A stretch of DNA of 64,000 bases. Origin: Silene latifolia. Lineage: Eukaryota; Streptophyta; Magnoliopsida; Caryophyllales; Caryophyllaceae. Shown piece by piece: positions 1 to 10,923 of the stretch (position 1 is its first letter; the number at the start of each line of letters is the position of its first letter). The notes under the pieces were generated by a model, which saw only the letters and a program-made list of their open reading frames with translations, did not search any database and was not told the origin of the DNA. Location of the stretch: assembly GCF_048544455.1 (NCBI RefSeq), contig NC_133532.1, forward strand, positions 87,809,156 to 87,873,155. The letters are read 5' to 3'. The translations under genes and the position numbers were made by a program.

Positions 1-1111
1 CGTGAAGGTCACACCTATAGGACAATTCCCTTAATAGACAAATTGATTAATTGTATGGCGCTACAACTTAATCAATTCCTTAAAATTGAACAATTCATTT
101 GTGAGAGAGAATATTTATATCTTATTGTAATTTGATTAAATAAGATTTATTTTAGTAATTAAAATATTTTATTACTAAAATTGATTATTGTTAACGAAAC
201 AATTGAGATAAGAATGAATGGTTAATTATAATTACAATATGTTGTGAATTATAATTATATGACGCATTTTATTTATGTGATCAAGAATCACGAGTCAATT
301 TGTTGTATGTAATTTAATTAATATATAAAATGATATTTATTTGATAAATATGCATTAAATTAATTAATAACATGTAACATATTGCGTGACAAGTGATAAA
401 TTGACAAAATAAAATGGCAGTCCATTTTATATATATGGACCGAAATGGAGGGATTAAGGAGTGTGGAAGATATTATTTTATGTGATAAAATTAGAATAAT
501 CATTCCTACACTAAGTAGCCTTACATACCTACTATATATGGAGAAAAACAAAAGTAAAATGAGATACCATGCATTGACATTTTTGGCCTCATCTACCCCG
601 GCCCGCCCCTTCCTCCTCTTATAATGAGATTTTGTTCTCATTTTTACTTACTACTCCATATATTCATTTAACATGCATTCTAACCTCCTTCTCTCACAAC
701 TTTCTCTAAAACTTGTTTTAGAAAACATTAGATTGTTCATGCAAAAATTTTAATAAAAATAAAGATTACTAGTGTAGTAATAAGGATATATTAGAATCAT
801 TTTAAGGATACTAGTATATTTATCTAGTTAGTTAATATATTAGTTTAAGGGATTTGTTTTGGGTGCAATCAAAGGAGGATCTCTACATTAGGATTTTGGA
901 AGATCGTCCATTACATTTAAGCTCAAGAACAAATAAGGAAGGTGACCTTATTTGTGCCCAAATTATCGATCCTAATAACAATGTAAGGAACATTGTTTTT
1001 CTCATTTAATCACTTATTTAGTTATACATGCACTATATCTAATGAACTAATATTCACATGTTAATTAGTTCACCATTAGAAGAGTCTAATAATAGGTATA
1101 TGAACCTAACA
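1..1111 (+). mobile_element. Copia-type LTR K, 3' part only
   Basis: AT-rich sequence without a gene. It resembles the E, F, H and I LTRs in order of landmarks: a block like gtca-acctatagg near the start, an aattgatta stretch, a run of AT-rich sequence with gacaaaataaaatgg near 405, a ggaccgaaat block, then a segment ending in cctaaca at 1111. It interrupts the minus-strand gag of element A just after the residues CPHHGLS. The next five bases, ctaag (1112-1116), belong to gag and are the expected right-hand target duplication; the left copy lies outside the window. Whether this is a solo LTR or the 3' LTR of a complete element cannot be decided here. Confidence 0.7.
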
Positions 1112-1764
1112 CTAAGTCCATGGTGTGGACAAGAACGACAACTGTCCTTAAATCTCTCCCATGCTTCATACAATGATTCCTCATCCCTTTGCTTGAACCC
1201 GGTGATTTGGGCTCTCAACATATTGGTCTTCTTCAGAGGATAGAATTTCTTGTATAAAGCAAGTGCTAACTTCTTCCATGAGTCAATACCAAGGGTAGCC
1301 TTGTCTAGGCTCTTCAACAATTGCTTTGCGGTACCAATCAAAGAAAAAGGAAATAATACCCATCGGATTTGGTCTTGACTGACTCTGGTTTGAGAACTCG
1401 CATCACAATAGTCACAAAAAGTCTCCATATGTGAATGAGGGTCTTCACTAGGCATCCCTCCAAATTGACCTCTCTCAACTAGTTGTATGAATGCGGATTT
1501 GGCAATGAAATTACCGGTTAGATGTTGTGGTGTAGGAGTACCATGTGGTAGGTTCTCCTCGGTTGGTACGGAATGTGATGAAAATTTAGGCATTGTGGGT
1601 TGATTTTGTGGTGGGTTTTGTATTGGGTTATCCTCTCCTTCTATTGCAAAAGAGTTGGTAAACTCAACTCTTGGAGTACCTCTAGCAACTCTTCTATTGT
1701 TGGTTAAGGTCCTTTTAATCTCAAGATCAATAGGTAATAGATTACCTTGTGATCTCCTAGTCAT
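1112..1764 (-). pseudogene. gag: Truncated gag of Athila-type element A
   Basis: Gag would form the cytoplasmic capsid that packages element RNA. I take ATG at 1764 as the start (MTRRSQGNLL), because B has the same N-terminus and the upstream frame has no better ATG. Visible in order: a basic start, a Pro/Asn-rich linker, then the retrotransposon gag core with the conserved FIQLVER, FGGMPSEDPH, RWVLFPFSLIG and LDKATLGIDSWKKLA segments and the helix ending DEESLYEAWERFKD. Similarity to B stops after CPHHGLS at about 1112, where copia LTR K begins; about 22 further residues are read from LTR sequence. The zinc knuckle and all of pol are absent. Confidence 0.88.
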
Positions 1765-1880
1765 GCAAAATATCAAACAACATGAACACAATTAGAACAA
1801 CCTTGAGGAGATTGAATTCCCCAAGGTAAAGAAAGACACAACTAAAAACAATTAATGAAAATCAAATCAATTTAACACCG

Positions 1881-1898
1881 TCCCCGGCAACGGCACCA
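1881..1898 (-). other. Primer-binding site of A (tRNA-Asp type)
   Basis: Minus-strand TGGTGCCGTTGCCGGGGA, four bases inside the LTR. It matches the tRNA-Asp-type primer site TGGCGCCGTTGCCGGGGA seen intact in D and G except for one C-to-T change. Confidence 0.9.
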
Positions 1899-1902
1899 TT
1901 TT

Positions 1903-3630
1903 TAGTTCGGTTTAAACTCATCGTCAAAAGCTACCAACCAAAACAATATTTATAACTTCACAAACTAATGTTAGTAAAGAGGTAAGTAAAGGTCGGATCC
2001 CAGGGACGGGTATTGATGTAGGATTCTCAATTGCAAAAAGCTATGTCTTAGGGTGTCACAATTTGGGTTGAGATGAAGTTGGTCTTAACTAATTAACAAA
2101 ATGAAAGTAAAGTAATGGAAACAAGCAAGGCAATTAAAATAAGATGTAAACAATTGATTAAAAGCACTAGGGTATCATGGGTTCATAGTGGATTCATGGG
2201 AGTTGATCATACAAACATGTTCTCAATTATATAGCAAGCACTTATTGTTGTGATGGGATTGAGTTGGTGTATAAGCTTACAATTCCTAAGAAGGTTTGGG
2301 TCCCGGAGATGAATCGATTAGATTGTACAACACCTATAAGTCGACTTAATCCTTCCTATCCAACTATATGCATGGTTTAATGAGGCTCGAGTTGGTTTAT
2401 ATGCTTATAAGCCTTATTGAAAAGATAGGTGATGGGTAAAAAATGCAAGGATTCATAGGCTCGCATTTCATCAAACATAACATGTGCATAAGGTTAAATC
2501 ACAACAAGCATGCACTTTAATTAAGAAAATATTTTTGATTAAGCATGAATCATTCCCCATGTTTTTTTACCCCTAATTCCCAATTAACCCTAGCTAAGGA
2601 AACTATTCACTCATGATCAAGTTTAGCATGCTAATAAGGTTGTCAATCATACTAACAAAGCAAAACATGATGAATAAATGAAAGTGATTAACAATAATTA
2701 AACAAGATTAAGAGTGAATTATACCTATGAAGATGATTTGAAATAATAAAGCAAAGAATAATAGAAGTACTTGATGATTGATGGAAGGTTGTCAATCCTC
2801 CAAATAAACCCAAATAATCTTCTAATTACCCAAAATAAAGGAAGACCAATAAAGAAATTAAGGAAAGATTAAGATACGATTAGTATTGATAAATTGTATT
2901 ACAACTAAATTAAGACTAATTTTAGAGAATTACAACTTGATTAAGAGATGGTTAAGAAGTGATTAGGAATTGATACCAATCTAGGTAGTAAAAAGAGGTA
3001 TTTATACTAAGGCTTAAGTACAGGGATTAGAGTTACTAAGGGCTTAAATGACTATTAAGACCCTAAGAAAAGTTGAGGAAATGCTCCTCTCGAGGGAAAT
3101 GAGCGGATCCCCTTGCTAGTCTTGCCATGATCCGCCCGTCCTGTGCTGTGGCACGGGCTCTTCTGACTTGTGATCCGCTCGGATCATGGGGAAGACGCTC
3201 GGGTCCTGGTGCTGCAAGCCGCTCGTATTGGGCACAAGAAGCCCGGATCTTGGTGCATTGAGACGCCCGGATCGTTCTTGATCCGCTAGGATTCCTGGAC
3301 AGACTACTTCTCTTCTTTTGCTCCTTAACAATCCTCAAGGATCATGTCGGGGATGCAAGGATCCTTTCATCATTGCCCATTTTACTTTATTATCTACTTA
3401 GGCCTCTAGTGTTGGTCTTTTGTTTGATGCTTGGTCATTAGATGTGGTAAATTTAGCTCCATTTTGCCTCATAAATGCAAGGTTAGCAATCCTTTCCTAC
3501 CAAGGAGACAAAACCTCAAAGAATATGAAAAATGGGAAACTAAAGACAATAAATTACCCAAATATGTGCTAAAAAGCATAGGACCGAGGCTAATTCGGGG
3601 ACTTAATGTGCTCAAATATGAGTCACATCA
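1903..3630 (-). repeat. 5' LTR of element A
   Basis: Minus strand begins TGATGTGACTCATATTTGAG at 3630 and ends ...CCGAACTA at 1903, so the usual terminal CA has become TA. About 1.73 kb, aligned throughout to the B LTRs. It carries a cluster of CpG-rich motifs (CGAGCG, CGCTCG, CCGGATC) at about 3105-3300, corresponding to the clusters in B. Confidence 0.9.
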
Positions 3631-4020
3631 ACGACCGCAACCAGTAATCCACACCGCCAGTGGGAGACCGCATTCGTTCCCACTTAAGCCCCGCTCATCT
3701 TTACCGAGCGCAAACCCATGTTCCTTAATATGCATATCCCCTCTTGTGGCGGGTTCCACAAGGGGCGAATCAAGGGTGTGAAGCCACTTCCGCAAGTGAC
3801 TCCACTCAGCCGAGGGCGCAACTCGCGAACCACAGACAGTTAACAACAACCAATTACAATATCAATAATATCAACCAATTACGATATGAACAAATGCCAA
3901 CAACTAACAACCAACAACCATCTCATAATTATGAATACCATAACTGAGTAGGAAATCCTACCTGGAATGCAATCACCACAATCGACACAACAGCAGATCA
4001 GAAACGCTCTTCTACAAAAT
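3631..4020 (-). repeat. Segment of element J LTR between A and B
   Basis: The stretch matches the LTRs of C over landmarks such as gccagtgggtgaccgca, the catgtcccttaatgtgcacatcccctc block and the gaagccactcccgcaagtgact block. Together with 42167-42688 it rebuilds most of one Tekay-like LTR, split by element B. B's target duplication aaaat is at 4016-4020. An open frame at 3431-3781 crosses the A/J junction and is not a gene. Confidence 0.8.
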
Positions 4021-5758
4021 TGATGTGACTCATATTTTAGCATATTTAGTCCCCGAATTAGGCTCGTTCCTATGCTTTTTACTGCATAATTAGGTCATTT
4101 ACTACCTTTAGTTCCCCGTTTTGCATATTCTTTGAGGTTTTGATCCCTTGGTAGGAAAGGAGTGCAAAGCTTGCATTTTCATGGCAAAATGGAGCTAAAT
4201 TGATCAAATTCAATGACCAAGCATCAAGGGGAAGACAATGCTAGAAGGCCTATGTAGGAAATAAAGTAGCTTGGGCAATGATGAAAGGATCGTTGGATCT
4301 CCAACAAGATCCCCAAGGATTGTTGAAGAAAGAAAAGAAGAGAAGTGAATGCGAAGGAATCCGAGCGTCTCCCTGCCCAGGACGAGCGTTGCCCTGCTAC
4401 AATTCGAGCGTCCCGATGCCAAGACGGTCGTCTTGAGGCCAAATGATCCGAGCGTCCCTCCCACAATCCGCTCGGATCTCCATGCAGAACAAAGCGTCTC
4501 TGCTGCCAAGACGCTCGGGACGAGCAGATCTTCTGGAGACCACCAAAACAGAGATGAGCATCTCCTTGGAGAGGAGCACTTCCTCAACTTTCTTAAGGGT
4601 CTTAGTAGTCATTTAAGCCCTTAGTAACCCTAATCTTTGTACCTAATCTCTAGTATAAATACCCCATTGTACTACCTAGATTAGCATATCATCTTAATAG
4701 AATCTTAATCAAGTCTTAATACTCTCTTAATCTTGTAATCAATCCTTAATTTAGCATTAATACAAATCTCATTTCTTAACCATTCCTTAATTTCTCTATT
4801 GTTCATCATTTATTTTGGGTAATTAGAAGATTATTTGTATTTATTTGGAGGATTGACAACCTTCCATCAATCATCAAGTACTTCTATTAGTCTTTGCTTT
4901 ATTATTTGGAATCATCTTTATAGGTATAATTCTCTCTTAATATTTATTAATTATTGTTAATCATCTTCATTTGTTCATCATGTTTTGCCTTGCTAGTATG
5001 ATTGACAACCTTGTTAGCATGTTAAACTTGATAATGAGTGAGTAGTTTCCTTAACTAGGGTTAATGGGGAATTAGGGGAAACCAACATGGGGATTGATTC
5101 ATGCTTAATCTAATATGTTTTCATAATTAATTTGCTTGCTTGTTGTGATTTCAACTTATGCACATGTTATGTTTAATGAAATGCGAGCCTATGAATCCTT
5201 GCATTTTTTACCCATCACTTACCTTTTCAATGAGACTTGTAAGACATAAACCAACTCGAGTCTCATTAGACCATGCATATAGTTGGATAGGGAGGATTAA
5301 GTCGACTTGTAGGTGTTGTACAATCTAATCGATTCGGCTAAGGGACCCAAACCTTCCTATGGATTGTAAGATATACACTAACTTGATCCCATCACAACAA
5401 TAATTGCTTGCATCTAGTAGAAAATATGTTTGTATGATCAAATCCCATGAATCCCCTATGAACCCATGACACCCTAGTGCTTTTAATCAATTGTTTACAT
5501 TTCATTTTAATCATCTTGCTTGCTTTCATTATTTTGTTTGCATTGTTATTTAGTTTAGTTGATCTCCTACCTCAACCCAAATTGTGACACCCTTAGACAC
5601 AACCACTTGCAATCGAAAATCCTACATCAATACCCATCCCTTGGGATACGACCTTTTCTTACCTCTTTACTAAAAGTAGAGTAGTTTTTGAAGTTATAAA
5701 TATTGTTTTGGTCTTAGTAACTCTTAACGACAAGTAACCGAAATCCATACACCGACCA
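4021..5758 (+). repeat. 5' LTR of element B
   Basis: Begins TGATGTGACTCA and ends ATACACCGACCA. It carries a CGAGCG/CGCTCG motif cluster at about 4355-4520, with cores usually 20-24 bp apart. A tataaatacccc segment near 4651-4665 is a plausible TATA box for the LTR promoter. Open frames in this stretch follow the motif cluster and are not genes. Confidence 0.92.
4648..4668 (+). promoter_or_regulatory. Possible LTR TATA box (element B)
   Basis: The sequence TATAAATACCCC sits downstream of the CpG motif cluster and upstream of a long AT-rich leader, where an LTR promoter would be expected. The same segment is present in the 3' LTR near 14910-14925 and, in minus orientation, in A near 2995-3005. 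No transcript evidence is available. Confidence 0.45.
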
Positions 5759-5762
5759 AAAA

Positions 5763-5780
5763 TGGCGCCGTTGTCGGGGA
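5763..5780 (+). other. Primer-binding site of B (tRNA-Asp type)
   Basis: TGGCGCCGTTGTCGGGGA, four bases after the LTR end. One mismatch (T for C) from the tRNA-Asp-type site in D and G. Confidence 0.92.
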
Positions 5781-5835
5781 CGGTGTTAACTTGATTTGAT
5801 TTTCTTTGATTGTTTTTAGTTGTTTGATATTTTGC

Positions 5836-6967
5836 ATGTCTAGAAGATCACAAGGTAACTTGTTACCCATTGATCTTGAAATTGAAAGAACTTTGACCAA
5901 CAATAGAAGACTTGCTAGAAGTACTTTGAGAGGTATTGGTGAGATTGTGGACATTCAACGAAACAATATTGAGTTTATCAACCCTTTTGCAAGAGAAGGA
6001 GAGGATAACCCAACATATAACCAACCACAAAATCAACCCACAATGCCTAAATTCTCATCACATTTCGTACCAACCGAGGACTACCTACCAAATGGTGCTC
6101 CCACACCAAAACATTTGACCGGTAATTTCATTGCAAAATCCCCATTTATACAACTAGTTGAGAGAAGTCAATTTGGGGGGATGCCTAGTGAAGACCCTCA
6201 TTCTCATATGGAGACTTTTTGTGACTATTGTGATGCGATTTCTCAAACCGGAGTTACTCAAGACCAAATCCGATGGGTCTTATTTCCTTTTTCTTTGATT
6301 GGTTCCGCGAAACAATGGTTAAAGAGCCTTGATAAGGCTACTCTTGGTATTGACTCTTGGAAGAAATTGGCACTTGCTTTCTACAAGAAATTCTATCCTC
6401 CGGTGAAGACTAACATGTTGAGAGCCCAAATCACCGGGTTTGAAACTAAGGGACGAAGAATCTTTGTATGAAGCATGGGAGATATTCAAGGATACTTGCC
6501 GATCTTGTCCACATCATGGACTTAGCGAGTGGTTTCTTGTACAACAATTTTGGAATGGTCTATATGAAGACTCCCGAAACATTCTCAATATGGGATCAAA
6601 TGGTATGTTTACCGAAGTTGATGATAATCAAACATGGAACAGGATTGAGGAAATGGCGGTCCATAACTCACAATATAGTAGACCTCGTAAGGCTACTAGA
6701 GGAGGAAAGCATGAAGTGGACTCTATTACTTAATTGGGTGCTCAACTTAGTGCTCATATTGATACCATTAATTTGAAGTTTGAAAAAGCTATGGCTAAGC
6801 TTGAAGAAGCCTCAAAATCACCTAAGCAACATGTTAATGCCATCGTGGCATCTTCATCAATTCCAAGTGGAGTATGTGAGAGTTGTGGAACTTTGGGACA
6901 TGATCAAAGTGAATGTAGGGGAACAAGTGAACAAGTGAATGCTTTCCAAGCATACAAGAATCGGTGA
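5836..6967 (+). pseudogene. gag: Broken gag of element B
   Basis: Capsid/nucleocapsid protein of an Athila-type element. I take ATG 5836 (MSRRSQGNLL) as the start. The core runs with FIQLVERSQFGG, RWVLFPFSLIG and LDKATLGIDSWKKLA to about 6445, where one extra base relative to copy A shifts the frame. It continues as DEESLYEAWEIFKD... until a TAA at 6731-6733, then on in the same frame to a CCHC zinc knuckle (CESCGTLGHDQSEC) and stops at 6965-6967. The link to the protease frame is short, which suggests a loss of sequence after the knuckle. Two lesions make it non-functional as read. Confidence 0.9.
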
Positions 6968-8295
6968 GTGCCATCCATTTGAGGAGTGGTACAAGGTATG
7001 AAGGGTCGAAGAGGCCCGTTGATGAAGATGTTGTGAATGCTAGTGACAAGGAAAGAGTTGTTGAACACTCTAAGAAAGAAGAAGAACCCACCACCATTCA
7101 AGAAGTTTCAAAGAAGACTGAAGAGAAGGCTAAAGAGAAAGAGCCTATTGTGATTCGGCTTCCATTTCCAAGTCGTCAAGCTAAGCCTAAGTTTGATGAA
7201 CAACTTGGGATGTTTATGGAGATTGTTAAGAACTTAAAATTCTCAATTCCATTTACGGAATTAATCAATCACGTTCCGGCCTATGCGAAATACATGAAAG
7301 ATATTCTTACAAAGAAGAAATCCATCCGGAAACTTGAGACTATTGCTTTCACTAAGGTGAGTAGTGCCATCCTACAAGGAAGTTCACCTCCAAAACTAAA
7401 ATATCCGAGAAGCTTCACTATTCCATGTACCATTGGCGACACCACAATCAACAAAGCTCTATGTGACCTTGGGGCAAGTGTGAGTGTCATGCCATATTCG
7501 GTGTGCAAAAGGTTAGGAATAGGAGAGCTTAAGTTCACTAATATCACGCTTCAAATGGCAGATCGATCAACGAAGACATCTTTAGGGGTATGGGAAGATG
7601 TGCCGGTAAGAATTGGCAAGTTTTTCATCCCGGTGGACTTTGTTATTGTTGATATGGAGGAAGACTCCAACATTCCTATCATTTTAGGAAGACCCTTCTT
7701 ACACACCGCGGGAGCAGTGATTGACGTGAAACATGGAGAACTCACCCTTGAAGTGGGAGATGAAACAATCACTTTTAATCTTGACAAGACAATGAGAGCT
7801 CCCCGATTGCATGAGCTATGTTTTATGGTTGGTCATTATAGCCAAAAAAGTGATAGGAAGAAGTTGGCATCTCAATTCAAAGAACAAGCTATGGGTAAAG
7901 AATCACCACCCATATGGGAGAAGAAAATGGGTAACCTCCAAGATGCTCCATCAAAGGAACAAGAATGTTTCAACAACAATGATAGTTTGAATAGCTCACC
8001 ACCACTCATGACAAGAGAAGAGGAAGGCCTCATTGGCCATAATGACAAGAAGAAAGAGGAGTTGTTCTCATCAACTCGTGATATTATTGGGGAACAAGTA
8101 GATGAAGTATGCGGTCTTTGGGATGATGAGTTTGAAGGGATATTCAATCCCTATATCGGTAATGCTATAGACCACAATGAAGAAAAACGTATGCAAAGGT
8201 CTATTGAAGATCTTTATCATGACAATGAACAACCTTTCGACTACTTCTTCAAGTTGTTGAGCAACATCAACAACACCTTGGCTATGCCCCCTTGA
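6964..8295 (+). CDS. Retroviral-type aspartic protease region of B
   Basis: An open frame of 443 codons that would be part of a gag-pol polyprotein. It starts within the reading frame rather than at an ATG. The first 100 residues are charged, with an AIHLRSGT segment near the start. The protease region follows, with the catalytic motif DLGAS at about residue 168 and the flap-proximal block IILGRPFLHTAGAVIDV at about residues 239-255. An acidic, unrecognised C-terminal part ends at 8295. In an autonomous Athila element reverse transcriptase would follow; here the frame ends and none is present. The frame itself is intact, which is unusual in this window. Processing of gag in cis is a possible role, by inference only. 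Confidence 0.85.
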   Translation: MSAIHLRSGTRYEGSKRPVDEDVVNASDKERVVEHSKKEEEPTTIQEVSKKTEEKAKEKEPIVIRLPFPSRQAKPKFDEQLGMFMEIVKNLKFSIPFTELINHVPAYAKYMKDILTKKKSIRKLETIAFTKVSSAILQGSSPPKLKYPRSFTIPCTIGDTTINKALCDLGASVSVMPYSVCKRLGIGELKFTNITLQMADRSTKTSLGVWEDVPVRIGKFFIPVDFVIVDMEEDSNIPIILGRPFLHTAGAVIDVKHGELTLEVGDETITFNLDKTMRAPRLHELCFMVGHYSQKSDRKKLASQFKEQAMGKESPPIWEKKMGNLQDAPSKEQECFNNNDSLNSSPPLMTREEEGLIGHNDKKKEELFSSTRDIIGEQVDEVCGLWDDEFEGIFNPYIGNAIDHNEEKRMQRSIEDLYHDNEQPFDYFFKLLSNINNTLAMPP

Positions 8296-9318
8296 CATCT
8301 CATTTATGGATGAGAGTTTGGTGGAGTCCTCCCTAAACCACCATTTGTAAATATCCTAACCCCTTAACTTGCATTTTACTTATTGTATTGCATTTTCGTC
8401 AATATTGGATTGATCTTTTTATGCCTTGATCAAGATTTTCATCATTTTGAGAGAAAGTGAGGGAGGGACTTATGTGATTATTGATGTGTAGTGTTTTGAC
8501 ATAGTGTGGGGATAGAAAATTGCCTAGGCTATCCAAGCCTTCGTAGTGCCCCCACAATGAAGACCAAAGGAGTGAAGAGTAAATGATATGGGTTATGAAA
8601 TACCCACGGATGGAACTGAATTCGTGTGGTTAGGAGAAGATCCGAGCGTACCGACCCAGAACCCGCTCGTCCTGAAGACAATCCGAGCGTCCTGGTGAGA
8701 AGACGCTCGTCTTGAGGGAGATGGAAAAAGAAATATTTGGACTGACTGAGAATCCGAGCATCCCACAATGAATCCTCTCGTCTCAGTCAGTACGTTCGTC
8801 CCATAAAGAATCCGCTCGTCCTACTGCTGGTAAAATTTGGAATTTCTCCCTAACAAGGAATCCGAGCGTCTTAACAGTAATCTGCTCGTCCTCCTTCAAA
8901 AGACGCTCGTCTTCCTCAGAAGACGCTCATCCCAGAAATTCCAGAATCCGAGCGTCCCATGGAGAATCCGCTCGTCTCCCCTCTGAAATTCAAATCCAAC
9001 GGGATTAAACCCCCCTTTCCCAATTCATTTTACTCATTCACAACACAAACACATCTCCAAAACCCTCAAAACCCTCAATCCCTCCATCCACAAAAATTAA
9101 ATTTCTCAACCAAATTCACCCAAATTAATTCCAAACTCCCTCAAAACTCAAACAAATCACTCCTTTGTCAACAACAAGCAATTAAAACACTAAAATCTAC
9201 AAAGTTTGAATCGATTTTTAGGATACAAGGCAAAATACAACTATCCTAAATTGATTTGGGTCTTATTGGAATTTGAAGAAATCGTGCTTATCTTTGGTGT
9301 TAGTACATAAAGGAGAAC
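8296..9318 (+). other. Non-coding spacer of B with CGAGCG motif cluster
   Basis: No gene. It includes a polypurine-like gtgtggggatagaaaa near 8500-8515 and a dense cluster at about 8636-8975 of CGAGCG and CGCTCG cores in alternating orientation, several 20-21 bp apart. The last 300 bases are C/A-rich leader sequence ahead of the next open frame. Reverse transcriptase and integrase would be expected here in an autonomous relative. Confidence 0.75.
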
Positions 9319-10923
9319 ATGGCAAGAACAAAAGGTGGAAGCAAGGCACCCCCAAAGAAGAACCTTTCCAAAAGACAACAATCTCTTCAATCTCTTCAAG
9401 CATCTACGGCATTGGTGGTTCAAAATGCAAGGGTGGAAATTCAAGAGTCTATTCCTCCTATGGAAGCTACTACTTCTACTCCGGTTGTTGAACAACTAGA
9501 TGATTATCCGGAGGTAATTTTCACTTCCGACTCTCATAGGGAGAAATTTGTTCCCTTTGCTAAGAAATCTATTTTACCCACCAAATTCATATGCCAAGAG
9601 ACCTTGCCAAAATTGGGTGTCTTAGAACAAACCAAGACCTTTTTCGAGTCCATGGGGTTGAGTACTTTGTTTGATATGCAAGAGTTGACTTACTCATCCC
9701 TCACCTTAGAATTCTTAAGCACTTTGAAAGTAACCAAGGTGGAGACCCGAACAAACATTGACTTCCGTCTCGAGAATATTGATAGGAAATTGTCTTTTTG
9801 CAAGTTGGGTGAAATTTTTGGCCTTAGAAATGACCCGACTTACACGAAGAAACCTACCAAGTATGATCCCGCTCCCCTATGGAAGGTTATTACCGGGAGA
9901 GAGTTTACATCTTACCATGATTGGCGTGCTCTTTTTGTCCATCATCCGGGCATAAGGGTATGGCACAAGGTTGTTGGGCATACTTTGATTGCTAGGAAAG
10001 GCACGAACCATTTCACCGAACTTGAGTTTATTTATCTCGAGTCGACCTTGAACATTGGAAGAGAGTTCACCAAAAAGTAAAACATTCTTCAACTTTTGAT
10101 TGAGAGGTGGCTCAAAGTCGATCATGGCAAAGAAGGCAGGGCCTTTATTGTTAATGGAGGTTTGGTAACTGATTTGGCTAAACACTTCAACCGGAACTTC
10201 AACAAGGATAGCACCTATAAACCGGTTAAGGGAGGCCATATCATTGATCTAGCCACCATGGTTCAAAAATTCAAATGGGTCACGAATGATACTCTTGATG
10301 ATAAATTTGGGTGGTTAACAAAGGTTGCTAAATCCTTCACATTGCCAAGCAAGATTTGCCGATTAAATGTTCATAGGCCAAACTACCTTCTCTCACACTC
10401 CGAGGAAGCCGAGTATATTATAAAACATCAAGGGGAAGACATTGTCGAGCCCTCCTCCTCCATTATCACCCCACCTTACCCATTCACCTACCATGAATTT
10501 CAACTCGAAAATGTTAAGACGGAGAATGACTACTTGACTCTCTTGATGAAAGAAATGCACAAGCAAGCTTATGAGGATAGAGTTGATGCTTATAAAGCAC
10601 AATATCCGCCTCTCCTACATTTTGCTAGGCAAGGACTTCTTGACCCATCTTGTCCTTTGCCTAGTTGGGCGGATAAGGAAATCTTCTTTCCTAGTGCTTC
10701 TAGAGGTGGTAGCTTGGGTGAAGAGGAGTTGGTTGTTGTTGAGAGTGGTGCACAAGAAGGTGAAGAAAATGAAGAGAATGAATAAGAAGAAGAAGAAGAG
10801 GGTAGTGAGGAAGAAGAAGGAAGTAGAAGTGCAAGTGATGATAACTCCGGATCTATGGAGGTTGATGATGATTCTAGTGAAGTTGGTGACGATGGTGGAG
10901 ATGACGCCATGGGCGAAGATTGA
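9319..10923 (+). pseudogene. Second open frame of Athila-type element, two in-frame stops
   Basis: ATG at 9319 (MARTKGGSKAPPKK). The frame runs to TGA 10921-10923, about 534 codons, interrupted only by TAA at 10078-10080 and TAA at 10783-10785. It has a basic N-terminus and a central region with FLSTLKVTKVE, LSFCKLGEIFGL, SYHDWRALFVHHPG and LIERWLKVDHG. After the second stop, in the same frame, comes an acidic tail rich in Glu, Asp and Ser. The central part resembles the extra open frame of Athila-group elements (Pfam ATHILA ORF-1 type), recalled and not searched. No signal peptide or clear membrane segment is visible, so I do not call it an envelope protein. Its function is unknown. Confidence 0.65.

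Larger units (their letters stand above)
1112..3630 (-). mobile_element. Athila-type Ty3/gypsy element A, 5' part
   Basis: Minus-strand LTR retrotransposon: 5' LTR 3630 to 1903, primer-binding site 1898 to 1881, then the start of gag, cut at 1112 by LTR K. It is the same family as element B: LTRs of 1728 and 1738 bp align end to end, and gag proteins are nearly identical. It sits inside the LTR of element J (the sequence right of 3630 matches a Tekay-like LTR). The remainder lies left of the window. A and B are divergently oriented 390 bp apart, so together they make a large inverted repeat. Confidence 0.88.

Noticed and set aside
360-641. 93-codon minus-strand open frame
   Set aside because: Lies wholly within copia LTR K, without recognisable motif.
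3063-3338. Overlapping minus-strand frames rich in Arg and Pro
   Set aside because: Produced by the CGAGCG/CGCTCG cluster of the A LTR; the same kind of frames appear at 4210-4624 and 14466-14881 in the B LTRs.
9319-10923. Second frame of B as an envelope gene
   Set aside because: Position fits env-like frames of some Athila elements, but no signal peptide, transmembrane segment or fusion-like stretch is visible.
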